The notes beneath the pieces are model-generated. The model ran no database searches. It had not been told where the DNA came from and was given only the letters and a program-made list of their open reading frames with translations. The translations under genes were made by a program, and so were the position numbers. This document shows positions 49,601 through 53,039 of a stretch of 64,000 nt of DNA, one piece after another (within the stretch, counting starts at the first letter, position 1; the number at the start of each line of letters is the position of its first letter). Source of the stretch: Branchipolynoe longqiensis (lineage: Eukaryota > Annelida > Polychaeta > Phyllodocida > Polynoidae); NCBI GenBank assembly GCA_030323885.1, contig CM059187.1:82668027-82732026 (forward strand). Reading direction: 5' to 3'.

Positions 49601-52133
49601 CTCAAGGAAAATATCCCAGCATAGGAGCAGCAAATTTCAATAAGTATTTGAAGTTGCATAGTCCGATGGTTTTGAATTTCTGTATTTTTTCTGAGATAAA
49701 TATATTAGATCGATCACTAGTATCTACTTTACATTAGTTCAAAGTTACTTTTATTTAAAATGGTAAACCTTTGAGATATTTTGAGTGCAAGCATGGAAAA
49801 TTAGTTTTGGCAAGCTTGCCAAAACTCTGACACCATAGACTTCTGCAGTAGCAGGTTCTGTTAAATTGACTCAGTATTGCCTTCTACCACTGTCTACACA
49901 GACACAAATGCTTAATAAGTGCATCAGTATCTAAATTAGACATGTAAAATCAAATCTAGATAATTGGTTTGGTTTTGAAAATTAGATATTTCATCGGACT
50001 ATGCAGCTTTAATAAATGTATCAGTACCCAAATCTAGGCTCCAATTTCGGAGAATATTTATCTTAGGAAATTGGAATACCCAGCTTTAGCCCGACATAAA
50101 GTTATAAAGAGACCATACACTATCAGTTATATGTTTAACTCGACCGGGATTCTAGACTACGGAATACCCGAAGTTGGCAATGTTTGTAGGTGTCTGGCTG
50201 GCATTACAACTTAACAAGGGTATGAACCGTCTTACTGTGATGAAGGATCCTAGTGTCAGCCAATAGGACGCAGCTGCATAGGAATTCACCCCAGCAATAA
50301 AAGACGAAATATGAAACCACTGTGCTCATTACTTCCAAAGCTGGAATCAGTGAGAACCAGGGTGTGCCTATATCTTGTTCAGCTAGTTAATGTCTATCGC
50401 CTCAGATTACAGAGTCTGGACAATGGAGGCCTGTTTATGATGTTCAGGGGCATAATTTCTGATTGAATCTGAATAGCTTTTTCTTAACGTTGCATAGTCC
50501 GATGCATTTCAAGTTTCTTGTTTTGTTTGGTACATTAGTTGTTTAAACATGGGGAATTTCAATCAGGGGTGATTGGTCTTCTCCATTCCACTGCTCCTTG
50601 CCCTATCATAATAATGCCGAGCGCCTGGCTAGGAAGCGAGACGTATCAATTTTTAAGTCATTGGTTTGACTCAACCAGGATTCGCACCCACGATCCCATG
50701 ATCTACAAACATGGGAGACGGAAGCTCTAAATCATTCGGCCATCCCATCAGTTTGTCACCTTTTTATATAAATATATTGGAGTGATGAGTATAATCTGCC
50801 TGCTTGATGTAACTTTTATTTTAAATCGTTAACAAGAATCATGTATATGCTACCTGCTGCATAGTTGGTGAAACTAACCTGTATATTTATACATATATAC
50901 ATATATACATATATACATATAAACATATATACATACATACATATCCATATATATGTACATGCATATAATATATAAATATATGGACCTTAGATCTTGCCAG
51001 GATGCAAAACCTCAACAACCAACCAAACAATATTAATATATATGTAAGCGCAATGATTCCATATCCATAATCGCTAGCATTAAACTGATTAATAGTAATA
51101 CGACTTCGATTCCAGAGACCAGATGGGATGGCCGAATGAGTTAGAGTGTCCGGCTCCCGTGTTGGTAGATCGTGGGGTCGTGGGTTCGAACCCATGTTGA
51201 GTCAAACCAATGACTTAAAAATTGATACGTATTGCTTCCTAGCCTGGCGCTCGGCAGTATTAGGATAGGGCAAGGACTGGTTGGCTCAGTGTCAGGATAA
51301 TGTGACTGAGTGGGATATCAGCTCATGGTGCTGGCAGCCTGGTCTTCCACTGGGGCTGCACTATAAAGTCGTCATGAGTGCGCACTGTCACAAGTCGGTA
51401 CCCATCCTAATATGACCTTAGATGTTGCTAGGACGTAAAACAACAACAAACAAACAAACGATTCCAGAGAGACACGTGTATAAGTGTGTACTGACCTGGC
51501 ACTAAGTCGCAGCTGAAGCTAAGATTCCTTACACGCGGTATGTGGCATGCGACATGCGAATGTCGTATATGCGGCATCCCCTGCAATATTTATTTGGGGT
51601 TTTCGTCCTGGTATTGGTTTCTATGGCAAACACAGCAGCATTCGCATTTGCATGCCACACCGATCGGTCCATGGACCGATTCAGTTACCGCATTCACATT
51701 CGCATTCGCACATTCGGACGTATGGAAGCACCACCATTCATTTGCATGCTTTTCGATTCTTATTCACATTCGCATTCGCATTCGCATTCACATGCCGCAT
51801 ACCGCGTGTAAGGAATCTTAGCTTTAGGTGTCACATGCACAGGCAGTCCTGTGCAGGTCGGTTGAAAAAGGGAGCCCAGATACTTAAATGCTAAGAATCC
51901 TCAATCCGGCATGACAACTCATTCCCTTTGGTGGCAATATCCACGACAACAAGGTAAAACAATACTCACGGCAATGGAAGTCCTCCATGTCGACGCTGAG
52001 CAGCGACTTGCCCTGCACCTTGGATGGGAACTCGCACGTAGCAGCAGCCTGTGTGAAGCCATGGTTGCTCTTCAGCATCTCCTGTAGCCACATCATCTGA
52101 CAGTCACAGATGAGCGCATTAGAGTCCAGTCGT
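5134..52133 (-). CDS. PXDN: Peroxidasin-like gene, 17 coding exons (5' part missing)
   Basis: Whole-gene entry; exons are listed separately. Joining 17 GT-AG exons gives 1436 in-frame codons ending in TGA at 5134-5136. Domain order is LRRCT (residues 1-55), Ig1 (56-150), Gly/Pro-rich linker (about 150-225), Ig2 (226-318), Ig3 (319-410), Ig4 (411-501), pre-peroxidase linker (502-590), haem peroxidase (about 591-1207), polybasic site RRRRS (1223-1227), coiled coil (about 1330-1375) and VWC (1380-1435). This is the peroxidasin architecture. Family knowledge: a secreted, trimeric haem peroxidase that oxidises bromide and cross-links collagen IV by sulfilimine bonds. Catalytic residues visible are D714-H715 (distal), R864, E867 and H961 (proximal). 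Intron phases match at every junction. The first exon starts inside a codon, so the signal peptide, LRRNT and LRRs lie upstream and were not found up to 64000. A PXDN-like paralogue cannot be excluded. Confidence 0.95.
5230..8441. other. Two PXDN introns (5230-5961 and 6097-8441)
   Basis: The first holds a 13-base A run near 5810 and nothing else. The second holds an (AATC)n tail at about 7480-7500, like the tails of LINE remnants elsewhere here, and a very C-rich stretch at 7770-7935, followed by pyrimidine-rich DNA with an AATAAA at about 8094 on the plus strand. The C-rich stretch opens long shadow frames of no recognisable protein. Confidence 0.6.
5962..6096 (-). CDS. PXDN: PXDN exon: coiled coil end and first half of VWC
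   Basis: Encodes residues 1361-1405, phase 0-0. [11 protein letters not shown] continues the coiled coil. KTCLDTAG begins the von Willebrand factor C domain, and HDCRACQCQ supplies its CxxCxC motif (C1399, C1402, C1404). The acceptor is ttgag-poor (ccactag) and the donor gtatgt. Confidence 0.92.
8442..8902 (-). CDS. PXDN: PXDN exon: convertase-like site, Gln-rich linker, coiled coil start
   Basis: Encodes residues 1207-1360. After CATSGEFNS comes FRRRRSAGG, aligned with the proprotein convertase site of vertebrate peroxidasin (FRGRRS). A polar, Gln/Asn/Ser-rich stretch follows that is likely disordered. The exon ends in a heptad-patterned helix ([18 protein letters not shown]) corresponding to the trimerisation helix. 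The acceptor is ctgtttcag and the donor gtaaat, phase 1 to 0. Confidence 0.92.
8936..9200 (+). mobile_element. Fragment of the TTAA-flanked MITE family (T1)
   Basis: Starts with aattgcatagtctgatggg and follows the T1 body (ctgagatgaacatattag, cttgggcaaacttgcccaa) but is diverged and lacks a clear right end. Lies in the intron 8903-10462. Confidence 0.6.
9990..10180 (-). mobile_element. SINE fragment, family S2 (tail part)
   Basis: Shares ggtccattagttgtttaagc and the phrase cctcccacaccacatagaca with the fuller copy at 23376-23682. The tRNA-like head is absent here. Confidence 0.65.
10352..10445. repeat. (GTT/ATT)n microsatellite
   Basis: Imperfect trinucleotide run, ending 18 bases from the donor side of the PXDN exon at 10463. 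Confidence 0.8.
10463..10677 (-). CDS. PXDN: PXDN exon: end of the peroxidase domain
   Basis: Encodes residues 1135-1207. [18 protein letters not shown] and ICDNSDNI are hallmark C-terminal peroxidase segments, followed by [11 protein letters not shown]. The acceptor is tgtggcgcag and the donor gtgagc, phases 2 to 1. Confidence 0.96.
10687..10750. repeat. Dispersed 60-bp repeat, shared with 60452-60516
   Basis: The phrases agccgcgcggggcattgtggg and gaagcaaaacaaac match agccgcgtggtgcattgtggg and gaagcaaatcaaac at 60452-60516. This is probably one end of an unnamed mobile element inserted just upstream of a PXDN acceptor. Confidence 0.6.
11374..11866. mobile_element. Foldback MITE, family C (word TAGA..AAGCG..TATATGAAGCG)
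   Basis: The left end is AGCCGTGTTTACACGGG and the right end the inverse CCCGTGTAAACGGGGCT. The interior carries repeated motifs such as tatatgaagcg and tatgaaacgtttt. A second copy at 28960-29538 shares the centre (ggaaccagcagccttag, tttagggttaatttaat). It has no protein coding potential. Confidence 0.8.
12067..12184 (-). CDS. PXDN: PXDN exon: peroxidase C-terminal part
   Basis: Encodes residues 1096-1135. It reads [20 protein letters not shown] and then [11 protein letters not shown], the conserved region before FWYENPGVF. The acceptor is ttacatag and the donor gtaagt, phases 1 to 2. Confidence 0.95.
12185..12673. other. PXDN intron, nothing recognised
   Basis: AT-rich, no repeat family recognised. 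Confidence 0.7.
12674..13613 (-). CDS. PXDN: PXDN exon: main catalytic core of the peroxidase
   Basis: Encodes residues 783-1096, the largest exon (940 nt). It has the calcium-loop segment [11 protein letters not shown] (794-804), catalytic R864 and haem-linking E867 in [16 protein letters not shown], the proximal histidine H961 in [10 protein letters not shown], and [15 protein letters not shown]864-to-H961 spacing (97 residues) equals that of human PXDN as I recall it. The calcium loop has Gly800 where mammalian peroxidases have Ser. The acceptor cttgcag follows an 18-base C run; the donor is gtaggt, phase 1. Confidence 0.97.
13634..13652. repeat. Poly-G (poly-C on the coding strand) upstream of an acceptor
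   Basis: On the PXDN strand this is an uninterrupted C run about 20 bases upstream of the acceptor of the catalytic-core exon (13613). It acts as part of its polypyrimidine tract. Confidence 0.85.
14327..15292. mobile_element. DNA transposon remnant with GGGTCGTTCTCAGAA termini
   Basis: Left end at 14327 GGGTCGTTCTCAGAAGTTG; right end the inverse of GGGTCGTTCTCAGAAACTG, both set in TATATA-rich flanks (TA target likely). About 960 bp, AT-rich, with no intact transposase frame. Fills most of the intron 13614-15334, next to a (TA)n run at about 14150-14190. Confidence 0.75.
15335..15454 (-). CDS. PXDN: PXDN exon: peroxidase, 40-residue piece
   Basis: Encodes residues 743-782, phase 0-0, 120 nt. 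It reads from [14 protein letters not shown] to [16 protein letters not shown], matching the peroxidasin segment between the distal histidine and the calcium loop. The acceptor is ctgctccag and the donor gtacac, a weaker match to consensus. Confidence 0.95.
15690..16613. repeat. 67-bp minisatellite derived from exon edge plus 5' splice site
   Basis: Thirteen tandem copies occupy most of the 1159-bp intron. The plus-strand unit contains gctgtaaccatacccagttc, then tcacacatctcattacagtg. The genuine exon/donor at 16601-16645 reads gctgtaaccatacctggttc, then tcacacgtctcgttgcagtg, so it is unit 14. Each copy therefore holds, on the PXDN strand, about 29 bases of exon-like sequence followed by GTATGG or GTGTGR, a decoy donor. 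Confidence 0.9.
16614..16837 (-). CDS. PXDN: PXDN exon: peroxidase distal histidine
   Basis: Encodes residues 668-742. [18 protein letters not shown] holds D714 (haem ester link), distal H715 and D716 (calcium ligand). The exon ends HCNETCENQ. The acceptor is ttccctgcag and the donor gtatgg at 16608-16613. The last 29 bases of this exon and its donor are the seed of the downstream 67-bp minisatellite. Confidence 0.96.
17043..17222 (-). mobile_element. SINE fragment (S1 head region, alternative body)
   Basis: Contains ctatcctaataatgccga and aagtcattgttttgactc, typical of S1 read in reverse, with the body variant aatttcaatcatggacaatt. Lies in the intron 16838-17308. An 18-base C run follows at about 17227-17252. 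Confidence 0.7.
17309..17542 (-). CDS. PXDN: PXDN exon: start of the haem peroxidase domain
   Basis: Encodes residues 590-668. It contains [19 protein letters not shown] and YENGFNTP, the conserved opening of animal haem peroxidases, plus clustered cysteines ([14 protein letters not shown]). The acceptor is accgttcag and the donor gtaggt, phase 1-1. Confidence 0.96.
17685..18085 (+). mobile_element. Diverged T1 MITE copies
   Basis: Two successive pieces resemble the T1 body (ctgagataaatatattag, tttgagatatttgacaat; tttggagatatttgaagtg). The ends are too eroded to define. Confidence 0.5.
18113..18345 (+). mobile_element. tRNA-derived SINE, S1 head with S2-like tail
   Basis: Starts gacgggatggccaaatga with B box gtgggttcgaatcctgg; ends cctgcttaaacaactaatgt. 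The same short-tail type, reversed, is at 50528-50755. Confidence 0.8.
18646..19172. repeat. Tandem array of about 125-bp units, C/A-rich
   Basis: Four units, each with cctttgggaggg, ggcctctctt and atttaaatccggcactgc-like phrases, followed by acccacaccc runs. The array runs up to the donor (gtgagt, 19171-19176) of the PXDN linker exon. Confidence 0.85.
19177..19443 (-). CDS. PXDN: PXDN exon: linker before the peroxidase domain
   Basis: Encodes residues 501-590. The helical linker between Ig4 and the catalytic domain matches peroxidasins in [19 protein letters not shown], in [12 protein letters not shown] and in [18 protein letters not shown]. The acceptor cccgcag is preceded by a long C run. 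The donor gtgagt abuts a C/A-rich tandem array on the intron side. Confidence 0.94.
19460..19484. repeat. Poly-G (poly-C on the coding strand) upstream of an acceptor
   Basis: A long G run whose complement forms the C-rich tract upstream of the acceptor at 19444-19445. The intron 19444-21294 otherwise holds SINE pieces. Confidence 0.85.
20415..20835 (-). mobile_element. SINE S1, two copies (one a short tail fragment)
   Basis: The tail phrase gttttacgtcctcacaacat (20430-20475) is followed by a longer reversed copy from about 20505 with gacttgttatagtgcacatt, gacctgatatcccactcatt and the head complement at about 20760-20830. Confidence 0.75.
20945..21245 (-). mobile_element. SINE S1, near full length
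   Basis: Tail-to-head order on the plus strand: gttggagttttacatctggc, cgacttgtgacagtgcacac, tgactggatatcccacta, then the head complement ending at about 21245, 50 bp from the PXDN Ig4 donor. Confidence 0.75.
21295..21564 (-). CDS. PXDN: PXDN exon: Ig4 (whole domain)
   Basis: Encodes residues 411-501. The Ig cysteines are C434 (VEFFCSASG) and C482 (DGLYECQAE), with W446 in SIRWLHN. The acceptor is ctgcacacag and the donor gtgggc, phase 1-1. SINE fragments begin within about 20-50 bp of both exon edges. Confidence 0.95.
21583..21645 (-). mobile_element. SINE S1 tail fragment
   Basis: Contains gttgttgttgttttacgttt and aaggtcatatcaggacggg only; 18 bp from the PXDN Ig4 acceptor. Confidence 0.6.
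21740..22086 (+). mobile_element. T1 MITE, complete, TTAA target duplication
   Basis: Flanked by TTAA at 21736-21739 and 22087-22090. The terminal inverted repeat is AGTTGCATAGTCTGATG against the inverse of AGTTGCATAGTCCGATG. A 347-bp AT-rich interior with the palindromic phrase tggcaagcttgactcaa. A TTAA target fits piggyBac or Kolobok mobilisation. Confidence 0.9.
22709..22870 (-). CDS. PXDN: PXDN exon: Ig3, second half
   Basis: Encodes residues 357-411. [20 protein letters not shown] contains the DxGxYxC signature of the Ig F strand. The acceptor is cggcccccag and the donor gtcaga, phase 1-1. The next exon joins as KPREQPQF. Confidence 0.93.
23376..23682 (-). mobile_element. tRNA-derived SINE, family S2, full
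   Basis: On the minus strand the head carries an A-box-like tggcagagtggttagagtg and a B-box-like ggtggttcggttcccc with a long variable-arm-like insert, resembling a Ser/Leu-type tRNA. The tail is the ggtccattagttgtttaagc phrase. Sits next to the Ig3 exon at 23770. Confidence 0.8.
23770..23886 (-). CDS. PXDN: PXDN exon: Ig3, first half
   Basis: Encodes residues 318-357. [18 protein letters not shown] has the Ig cysteine and tryptophan. It is easy to miss because it is only 117 nt and lies 87 bp from a SINE. The acceptor is cttcctccag and the donor gtaggt, phase 1-1 (2 + 38 codons + 1). Without it Ig3 would lack its first beta sheet although the frame would remain open. With it the join reads RWNRGGHALP. 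Confidence 0.9.
24167..24726. mobile_element. DNA transposon (non-autonomous) with 50-bp TIRs and internal 206-bp repeats
   Basis: Left end GAGGGTATTCCCGTGACGTC then AAACGGAAGTGCGGCCATTG; the right end is its inverse with few changes (ccacaatggccgcacttccg ... ataccctc). Between them are two full 206-bp tandem units (starts 24237, 24443) and the start of a third (24649), each beginning acaatgcattgag. Related units occur at 47735-47997. No clear target duplication, so the superfamily is open. Confidence 0.85.
25350..25625 (-). CDS. PXDN: PXDN exon: Ig2 (whole domain)
   Basis: Encodes residues 226-318, one complete Ig-I-set domain in a single phase 1-1 exon. The cysteines are in LILQCERRR and GLYRCVSDS, with the core tryptophan in VRWTKDN. 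The acceptor is gcgcctag and the donor gtgagc. The C-to-W spacing is slightly longer than in Ig1, with a basic ERRR stretch. Confidence 0.93.
25665..25916. repeat. Tandem array (about 85-bp units) split by a MITE
   Basis: Three units with ggttaggtgaataagtaaat and gaatgaatggataat. The array resumes at 26274-26530 after the T1 insertion at 25917-26273. Confidence 0.8.
25917..26273 (+). mobile_element. T1 MITE, complete, TTAA target duplication
   Basis: Flanked by TTAA at 25913-25916 and 26274-26277. Ends AGTTGCATAGTCCGATG and CATCGGACTATGCAGCT are inverted. It interrupts the surrounding tandem array at a ggttaa phrase that other units still have intact. Confidence 0.92.
26632..27026 (-). CDS. 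PXDN: PXDN exon: Ig1 second half plus Gly/Pro-rich linker
   Basis: Encodes residues 94-226. [20 protein letters not shown] carries the second Ig cysteine C131 and is nearly invariant in peroxidasins. It is followed by about 75 residues rich in Gly, Pro, Arg and Asn that are not Ig-like. Vertebrate peroxidasins have only a short connector here, so the linker is an insertion in this lineage or copy. It stays open in frame and is bounded by good splice sites (acceptor cgcttggcag, donor gtgagc). GC content is far above the surrounding intron. Confidence 0.92.
27210..27327 (-). CDS. PXDN: PXDN exon: Ig1, first half
   Basis: Encodes residues 55-94. The visible core is [19 protein letters not shown], with the first Ig cysteine C78 and the core tryptophan W90. 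The acceptor is ggctttcag and the donor gtaagt. It enters in phase 1 and leaves in phase 2. The 118-nt length fits 2 + 38 codons + 2. Confidence 0.95.
27489..27765 (-). mobile_element. SINE S1, reversed, near full length
   Basis: Begins gttgttttacgtcctagcaa, body gacttgtgacagtgcgcact and tatcctaataatgccgagtg, ends with the B-box complement gggttcgaaccca at about 27760. Confidence 0.85.
28586..29973. mobile_element. Foldback element, family C long form, with a nested insertion
   Basis: Left end AGCCGTGTTCACACG and right end the inverse of AGCCCCGTTCACACA, flanked by aaa / taa. Both inner margins continue with AACGTTAGGCC / AACTTTAGGCC. The inner body repeats gaggcgacttaaggcc and its inverse. 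The element at 28960-29538 is inserted inside it. Confidence 0.75.
28960..29538. mobile_element. Foldback MITE, family C, nested copy
   Basis: Ends AGCCGTGTTTACACGGGC and its inverse GTGTAAACACGGCT, flanked by ata / tta. The core is clearly homologous to 11374-11866. Confidence 0.8.
30302..30462 (+). mobile_element. SINE S1, 5'-truncated
   Basis: Starts in the body at gggataatgtgactgagtgg and runs to tagatgttgccaggactt. Confidence 0.75.
30590..31640 (-). repeat. Tandem tRNA-Gln-like satellite/SINE array, about 4 units
   Basis: Units begin at gatgaaaatgggaaatat near 30593, 30836 and 31174, with a diverged unit after about 31440. Clean spacing is 338 bp. On the minus strand each head reads close to tggtgtaatggttagcacac (tRNA-Gln D arm/A box) and gtgggttcgantcc (B box). 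The anticodon stem does not pair, so these are not working tRNA genes. Confidence 0.8.
32167..32313. mobile_element. pogo/Tigger-like MITE
   Basis: Flanked by TA. Ends CAGGAAAACCTATCTAATGG and the inverse of CAGTAAAACGTCGCTAAATC, the pogo-type terminus pattern. A diverged inverse copy is at about 35325-35480 (ataaagcgatcgatataggg shared). Confidence 0.75.
33115..33466 (-). pseudogene. Fragment of a protein-primed family B DNA polymerase (Polinton/adintovirus type)
   Basis: The minus-strand frame contains [12 protein letters not shown], the family B polymerase motif C (DTDS) in the context typical of protein-primed enzymes, preceded by a segment on GFFV...AKL and IDRSDFE, as in Polinton polymerases. 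The frame extends back to about 33466 across an in-frame stop (33385-33387). Only about 110 codons remain, with no neighbouring capsid, integrase or ATPase genes seen. It is an old, dead copy within the PXDN intron. Confidence 0.7.
34488..34874. repeat. Tandem array of (A)AGTCACAAAC and AGTCAGAAGTC words
   Basis: About 35 imperfect 10-11 bp words. Ends next to a T1-like terminus (cggactatgcaacttct, 34883-34899). Confidence 0.85.
35498..35760 (-). mobile_element. SINE S1, reversed
   Basis: Phrases gacttgtgacagtgcgcact, tatcctagtaatgtcgagta and the head complement to about 35760. Confidence 0.75.
35855..36030 (+). mobile_element. SINE S1, 5'-truncated
   Basis: Body gacttaatgggatatcctgt to tail gatgtggtggctaagatgca, diverged. 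Confidence 0.65.
36404..36905 (+). repeat. Tandem tRNA-Gln-like satellite, plus orientation
   Basis: Heads at 36481 and 36807 (period 326): gggagcctaggtggtgtaat, ggttagcacactggcc and gtgggttcgagtcc. Same family as 30590-31640 and 55390-56192 in the opposite orientation. Confidence 0.85.
37216..37506. mobile_element. Foldback MITE, family A, eroded copy
   Basis: Left margin TTA + AGCTCCAATGGC then gcttgcaaccactttgcgac; right margin has the inverse gcaaagtgg ... gttgcaagcagtactgtgac. Internal duplicated phrase ttctttcgaccaccgaggac (twice). Confidence 0.65.
37510..37632. repeat. GATGGT-type and (AAT)n microsatellites
   Basis: Imperfect GGT/GAT run followed by about 18 AAT units. Confidence 0.9.
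38658..39131. mobile_element. Non-autonomous element with about 60-bp TIRs
   Basis: Left GCCGGTGTGGCGGTTTCAGC ... cttctgcgcatgcg; the right end is its inverse (cgcatgcgcagaag ... gctgagcacggaaacacggt). Inner margins repeat gactcgggtcatccc / ctcgggtgatccgag. The centre is AT-rich and non-coding. Confidence 0.8.
39440..39530 (+). mobile_element. LINE 3' tail remnant
   Basis: gccgacaaggcgtacatcaa followed by an (AATC)-type tail resembles the end of the LINE at 53040-54113 (gccgacacggcataaagcaa). Confidence 0.5.
39895..40655. mobile_element. Foldback element, family B (word CCGGA), TTA target duplication
   Basis: TTA at 39892-39894 and 40656-40658. Termini AGCCCCAGTCACAGCTACCC and the inverse of AGCCCCAGTCACACCTACCC. 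The interior is tens of copies of ccggaccacccccgga / gatccgtggtcatccgg-like words, in one orientation on the left and the other on the right. Confidence 0.88.
40682..40925 (+). mobile_element. tRNA-derived SINE S1, 3'-truncated
   Basis: Head acggtatggccaaatgagtt, B box gtgggattcgaaccc, body to tatcaggttatggtgctggt. Confidence 0.8.
41136..41622. mobile_element. Foldback element, family D short form
   Basis: Ends ATGGTGCTGTCACATTACGA and its inverse, with TA on both sides. Carries the palindrome agttttgtgcaagcacaaaact (41450-41471 region) that recurs in the long form at 42143-45224. Confidence 0.82.
42143..45224. mobile_element. Foldback element, family D long form (3.1 kb)
   Basis: Ends TGGGGCTGTCACACTACGAC and the inverse gtcgtagtgtgacagccca, TA on both sides. 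A second left end lies at 42392 (ggggctgtcacattaggacg), giving a 250-bp tandem repeat of the left arm. Arms are made of words such as gcgcgtcgacgtgttgc and cggtacgttaccggcgcgtt. The centre is the simple-repeat block 43272-45023. Confidence 0.85.
43272..45023. repeat. Near-palindromic TG/TC then CA/GA simple repeat block
   Basis: 43272-43962 is built of tgtgtctc/tgtctgtg words; 43963-44052 is a short hairpin turn and CT-rich spacer; 44053-45023 is built of the complementary acacagag/cagacaca words. The turn gtctctgagagagagac is itself palindromic. It opens very long frames on both strands that are not genes. Confidence 0.92.
45224..46154. other. Intronic sequence with no recognised feature
   Basis: Contains C and G homopolymers at about 45519-45529 and 45868-45885; otherwise nothing recognised. 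Confidence 0.6.
46262..46352 (-). mobile_element. tRNA-like SINE head (family S3), left arm
   Basis: On the minus strand: ggtctctgtggcctagtggt, then gtgggttcaaacccc. Mirror copy at 47532-47622. Confidence 0.7.
46412..46880. repeat. (TACA/TACG/TATG)n microsatellite
   Basis: About 470 bp of tetranucleotides; every frame is open on both strands, which is an artefact of the period. Confidence 0.95.
46881..47145 (-). mobile_element. SINE S1, reversed (left inner arm)
   Basis: Begins gttttacatcctagcaacat, body gacttgtgacagtgcgcgc, and ends at the head complement actcgaccaggattcg. Confidence 0.88.
47146..47455 (+). mobile_element. SINE S1, forward (right inner arm)
   Basis: Head gagcatccgtctcccgtgtt with B box gggagtttgaatcctgg, tail tagatggtgctagcacgt. 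Directly head-to-head with 46881-47145. Confidence 0.88.
47532..47622 (+). mobile_element. tRNA-like SINE head (family S3), right arm
   Basis: ggtctctgtggcctagtggt, then tgtgggttcaaaccccctcc; mirror of 46262-46352. Confidence 0.7.
47735..47997 (-). repeat. Relative of the 206-bp repeat at 24237-24660
   Basis: aaggttagggttctggattt occurs at 47735 and about 47929, with aaatatctctaaaaccacac between them; inverse orientation to the 24.2 kb copies. Confidence 0.75.
48366..48635 (-). CDS. Possible unrecognised exon or small gene with a membrane segment
   Basis: The frame opens with ATG at 48635 and reads about 90 codons. Residues about 13-38 ([20 protein letters not shown]) are a strong hydrophobic segment, followed by a mixed stretch with [17 protein letters not shown] plausible donor gtaata follows AATGAG near 48373. 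Composition looks more protein-like than other small frames here. No family recognised. It cannot be a PXDN exon by domain logic; it might be nested, retroposed or chance. Confidence 0.25.
49652..50008 (+). mobile_element. T1 MITE, complete
   Basis: Flanked by TTGA (49648-49651) and TTAA (50009-50012). Ends AGTTGCATAGTCCGATG and its inverse; contains the palindrome ttttggcaagcttgccaaaa. Confidence 0.9.
50528..50755 (-). mobile_element. tRNA-derived SINE, S1 head with short tail
   Basis: Tail ggtacattagttgtttaaac, head complement ending ttcggccatcccatc. Same short-tail type as 18113-18345. Confidence 0.8.
51118..51465 (+). mobile_element. tRNA-derived SINE S1, full-length reference copy
   Basis: Starts cagatgggatggccgaatga, A box around tgagttagagtgtccgg, B box gtgggttcgaaccca, linker gagtcaaaccaatgactt, body gactgagtgggatatcagct, ends tagatgttgctaggacgt and (AAC)n. 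The shared 3' tail is presumably recognised by a partner LINE. Confidence 0.9.
51517..51823. mobile_element. Foldback MITE, family E (word CATTCG)
   Basis: Ends AGCTAAGATTCCTTACACGC and the inverse gcgtgtaaggaatcttagct, flanked by tga / tta. The interior repeats cattcgcattcg and cgatcggtccatggaccgat. It ends 147 bp from the LRRCT exon. Confidence 0.88.
51970..52133 (-). CDS. PXDN: PXDN exon: LRR C-terminal cap (LRRCT)
   Basis: Encodes residues 1-54 plus one base. It opens with [10 protein letters not shown], the end of the last LRR running into the cap, and has the four LRRCT cysteines (C9, C11, C33, C54) and the CDCxxxWL-type pattern. The acceptor is ccgtgcag at 52134-52141 and the donor is gtgagt at 51964-51969, phase 1. 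The exon enters with one base completing a codon, so another coding exon must precede it. The next coding exon is 24.6 kb away, and the junction gives C-R-K-P-S, which matches the usual LRRCT-to-Ig1 link of peroxidasins. Confidence 0.92.
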
Positions 52134-53039
52134 CTGCACGGTGGGGAAGAGTGAGGTGATCAGAATCTAATGGCTTCTATTCAGAACAATGATTATAGTG
52201 GCAGTGTTGATGATGATGCTATGATCTTGGTGGTACTGATGACCATGGTGGCAGGTGGTAGTGGTGCTGGTGATGATAATGGTGGTATATGGTGGTGGTG
52301 ATGAGAAGGATAAGGATGATGATGATGATGACGATTATGATTGAACAAAAAAAAAGATTATGTTGACGTAGCAACGTCTGAAGTCACACCAAAGATGGAA
52401 ACTCACTTGTGATAGCTATATCGTGTTGTCTAATTGAGATACAAACTTCTTCCAGCACAATAACCATATCCCCCTCAGTCACATAACCTTAATAGTGAGC
52501 TCGGGTCAGCGGTATAGTGTTGCCTGACTGAGATACATCATTCTTCTACCATCAAAACGATATCCCACTCAGTCACATCATCTTACTCGTGAGCTTATGA
52601 AAGGTATATAGCGTTGCATCACGGAGATTGATCCTTCTTCCAAGCGCCAACGCAATATCCTACTCAGTCCCATAATCTTAATGGCGAACGAACCAATCAG
52701 ATCTTCCATTATCTGATTAATATCAAATTCCAGATGAGCTAGAAACAAATCCCATCTGGAATGCAATTAGTAATGATTGGGGAGAATGTGGCGGTGTCGC
52801 CGGCCTAAGATAACGAGGGACCCTGTAGAGATAACTCAGGCGCCACCTGCAGATAACGCTATGCCCCCCCCCCCCCGCCGCCGACCCCCCACTCACCATC
52901 CCCACCCACCGTAGGCGCTGAGTCGATACATGGGGCATCCGCCATGATGCACATACACGCGCACCTAATGCCGCCTCACATTACACAACAACTTGAAGTG
53001 ACTTATCCCAAGTAATCCTGACATATCTACTACAAATTG
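52134..53039. other. Upstream intron of PXDN, degenerate repeats
   Basis: GATGGT/GGTGAT run at about 52200-52340, a degenerate reversed S1-like piece at about 52365-52700 (ccactcagtcacat phrases) and a C run at about 52863-52875. No exon found. Confidence 0.55.

Larger units (their letters stand above)
27328..51969. other. Giant PXDN intron (24.6 kb) between LRRCT and Ig1
   Basis: Bounded by donor gtgagt (51964-51969) and acceptor ctttcag (27328-27329 and upstream). Every other intron in the gene is 0.2-2.5 kb. Nearly all recognisable content is repeats, listed separately. The parts not listed hold no feature I can support. Confidence 0.85.
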
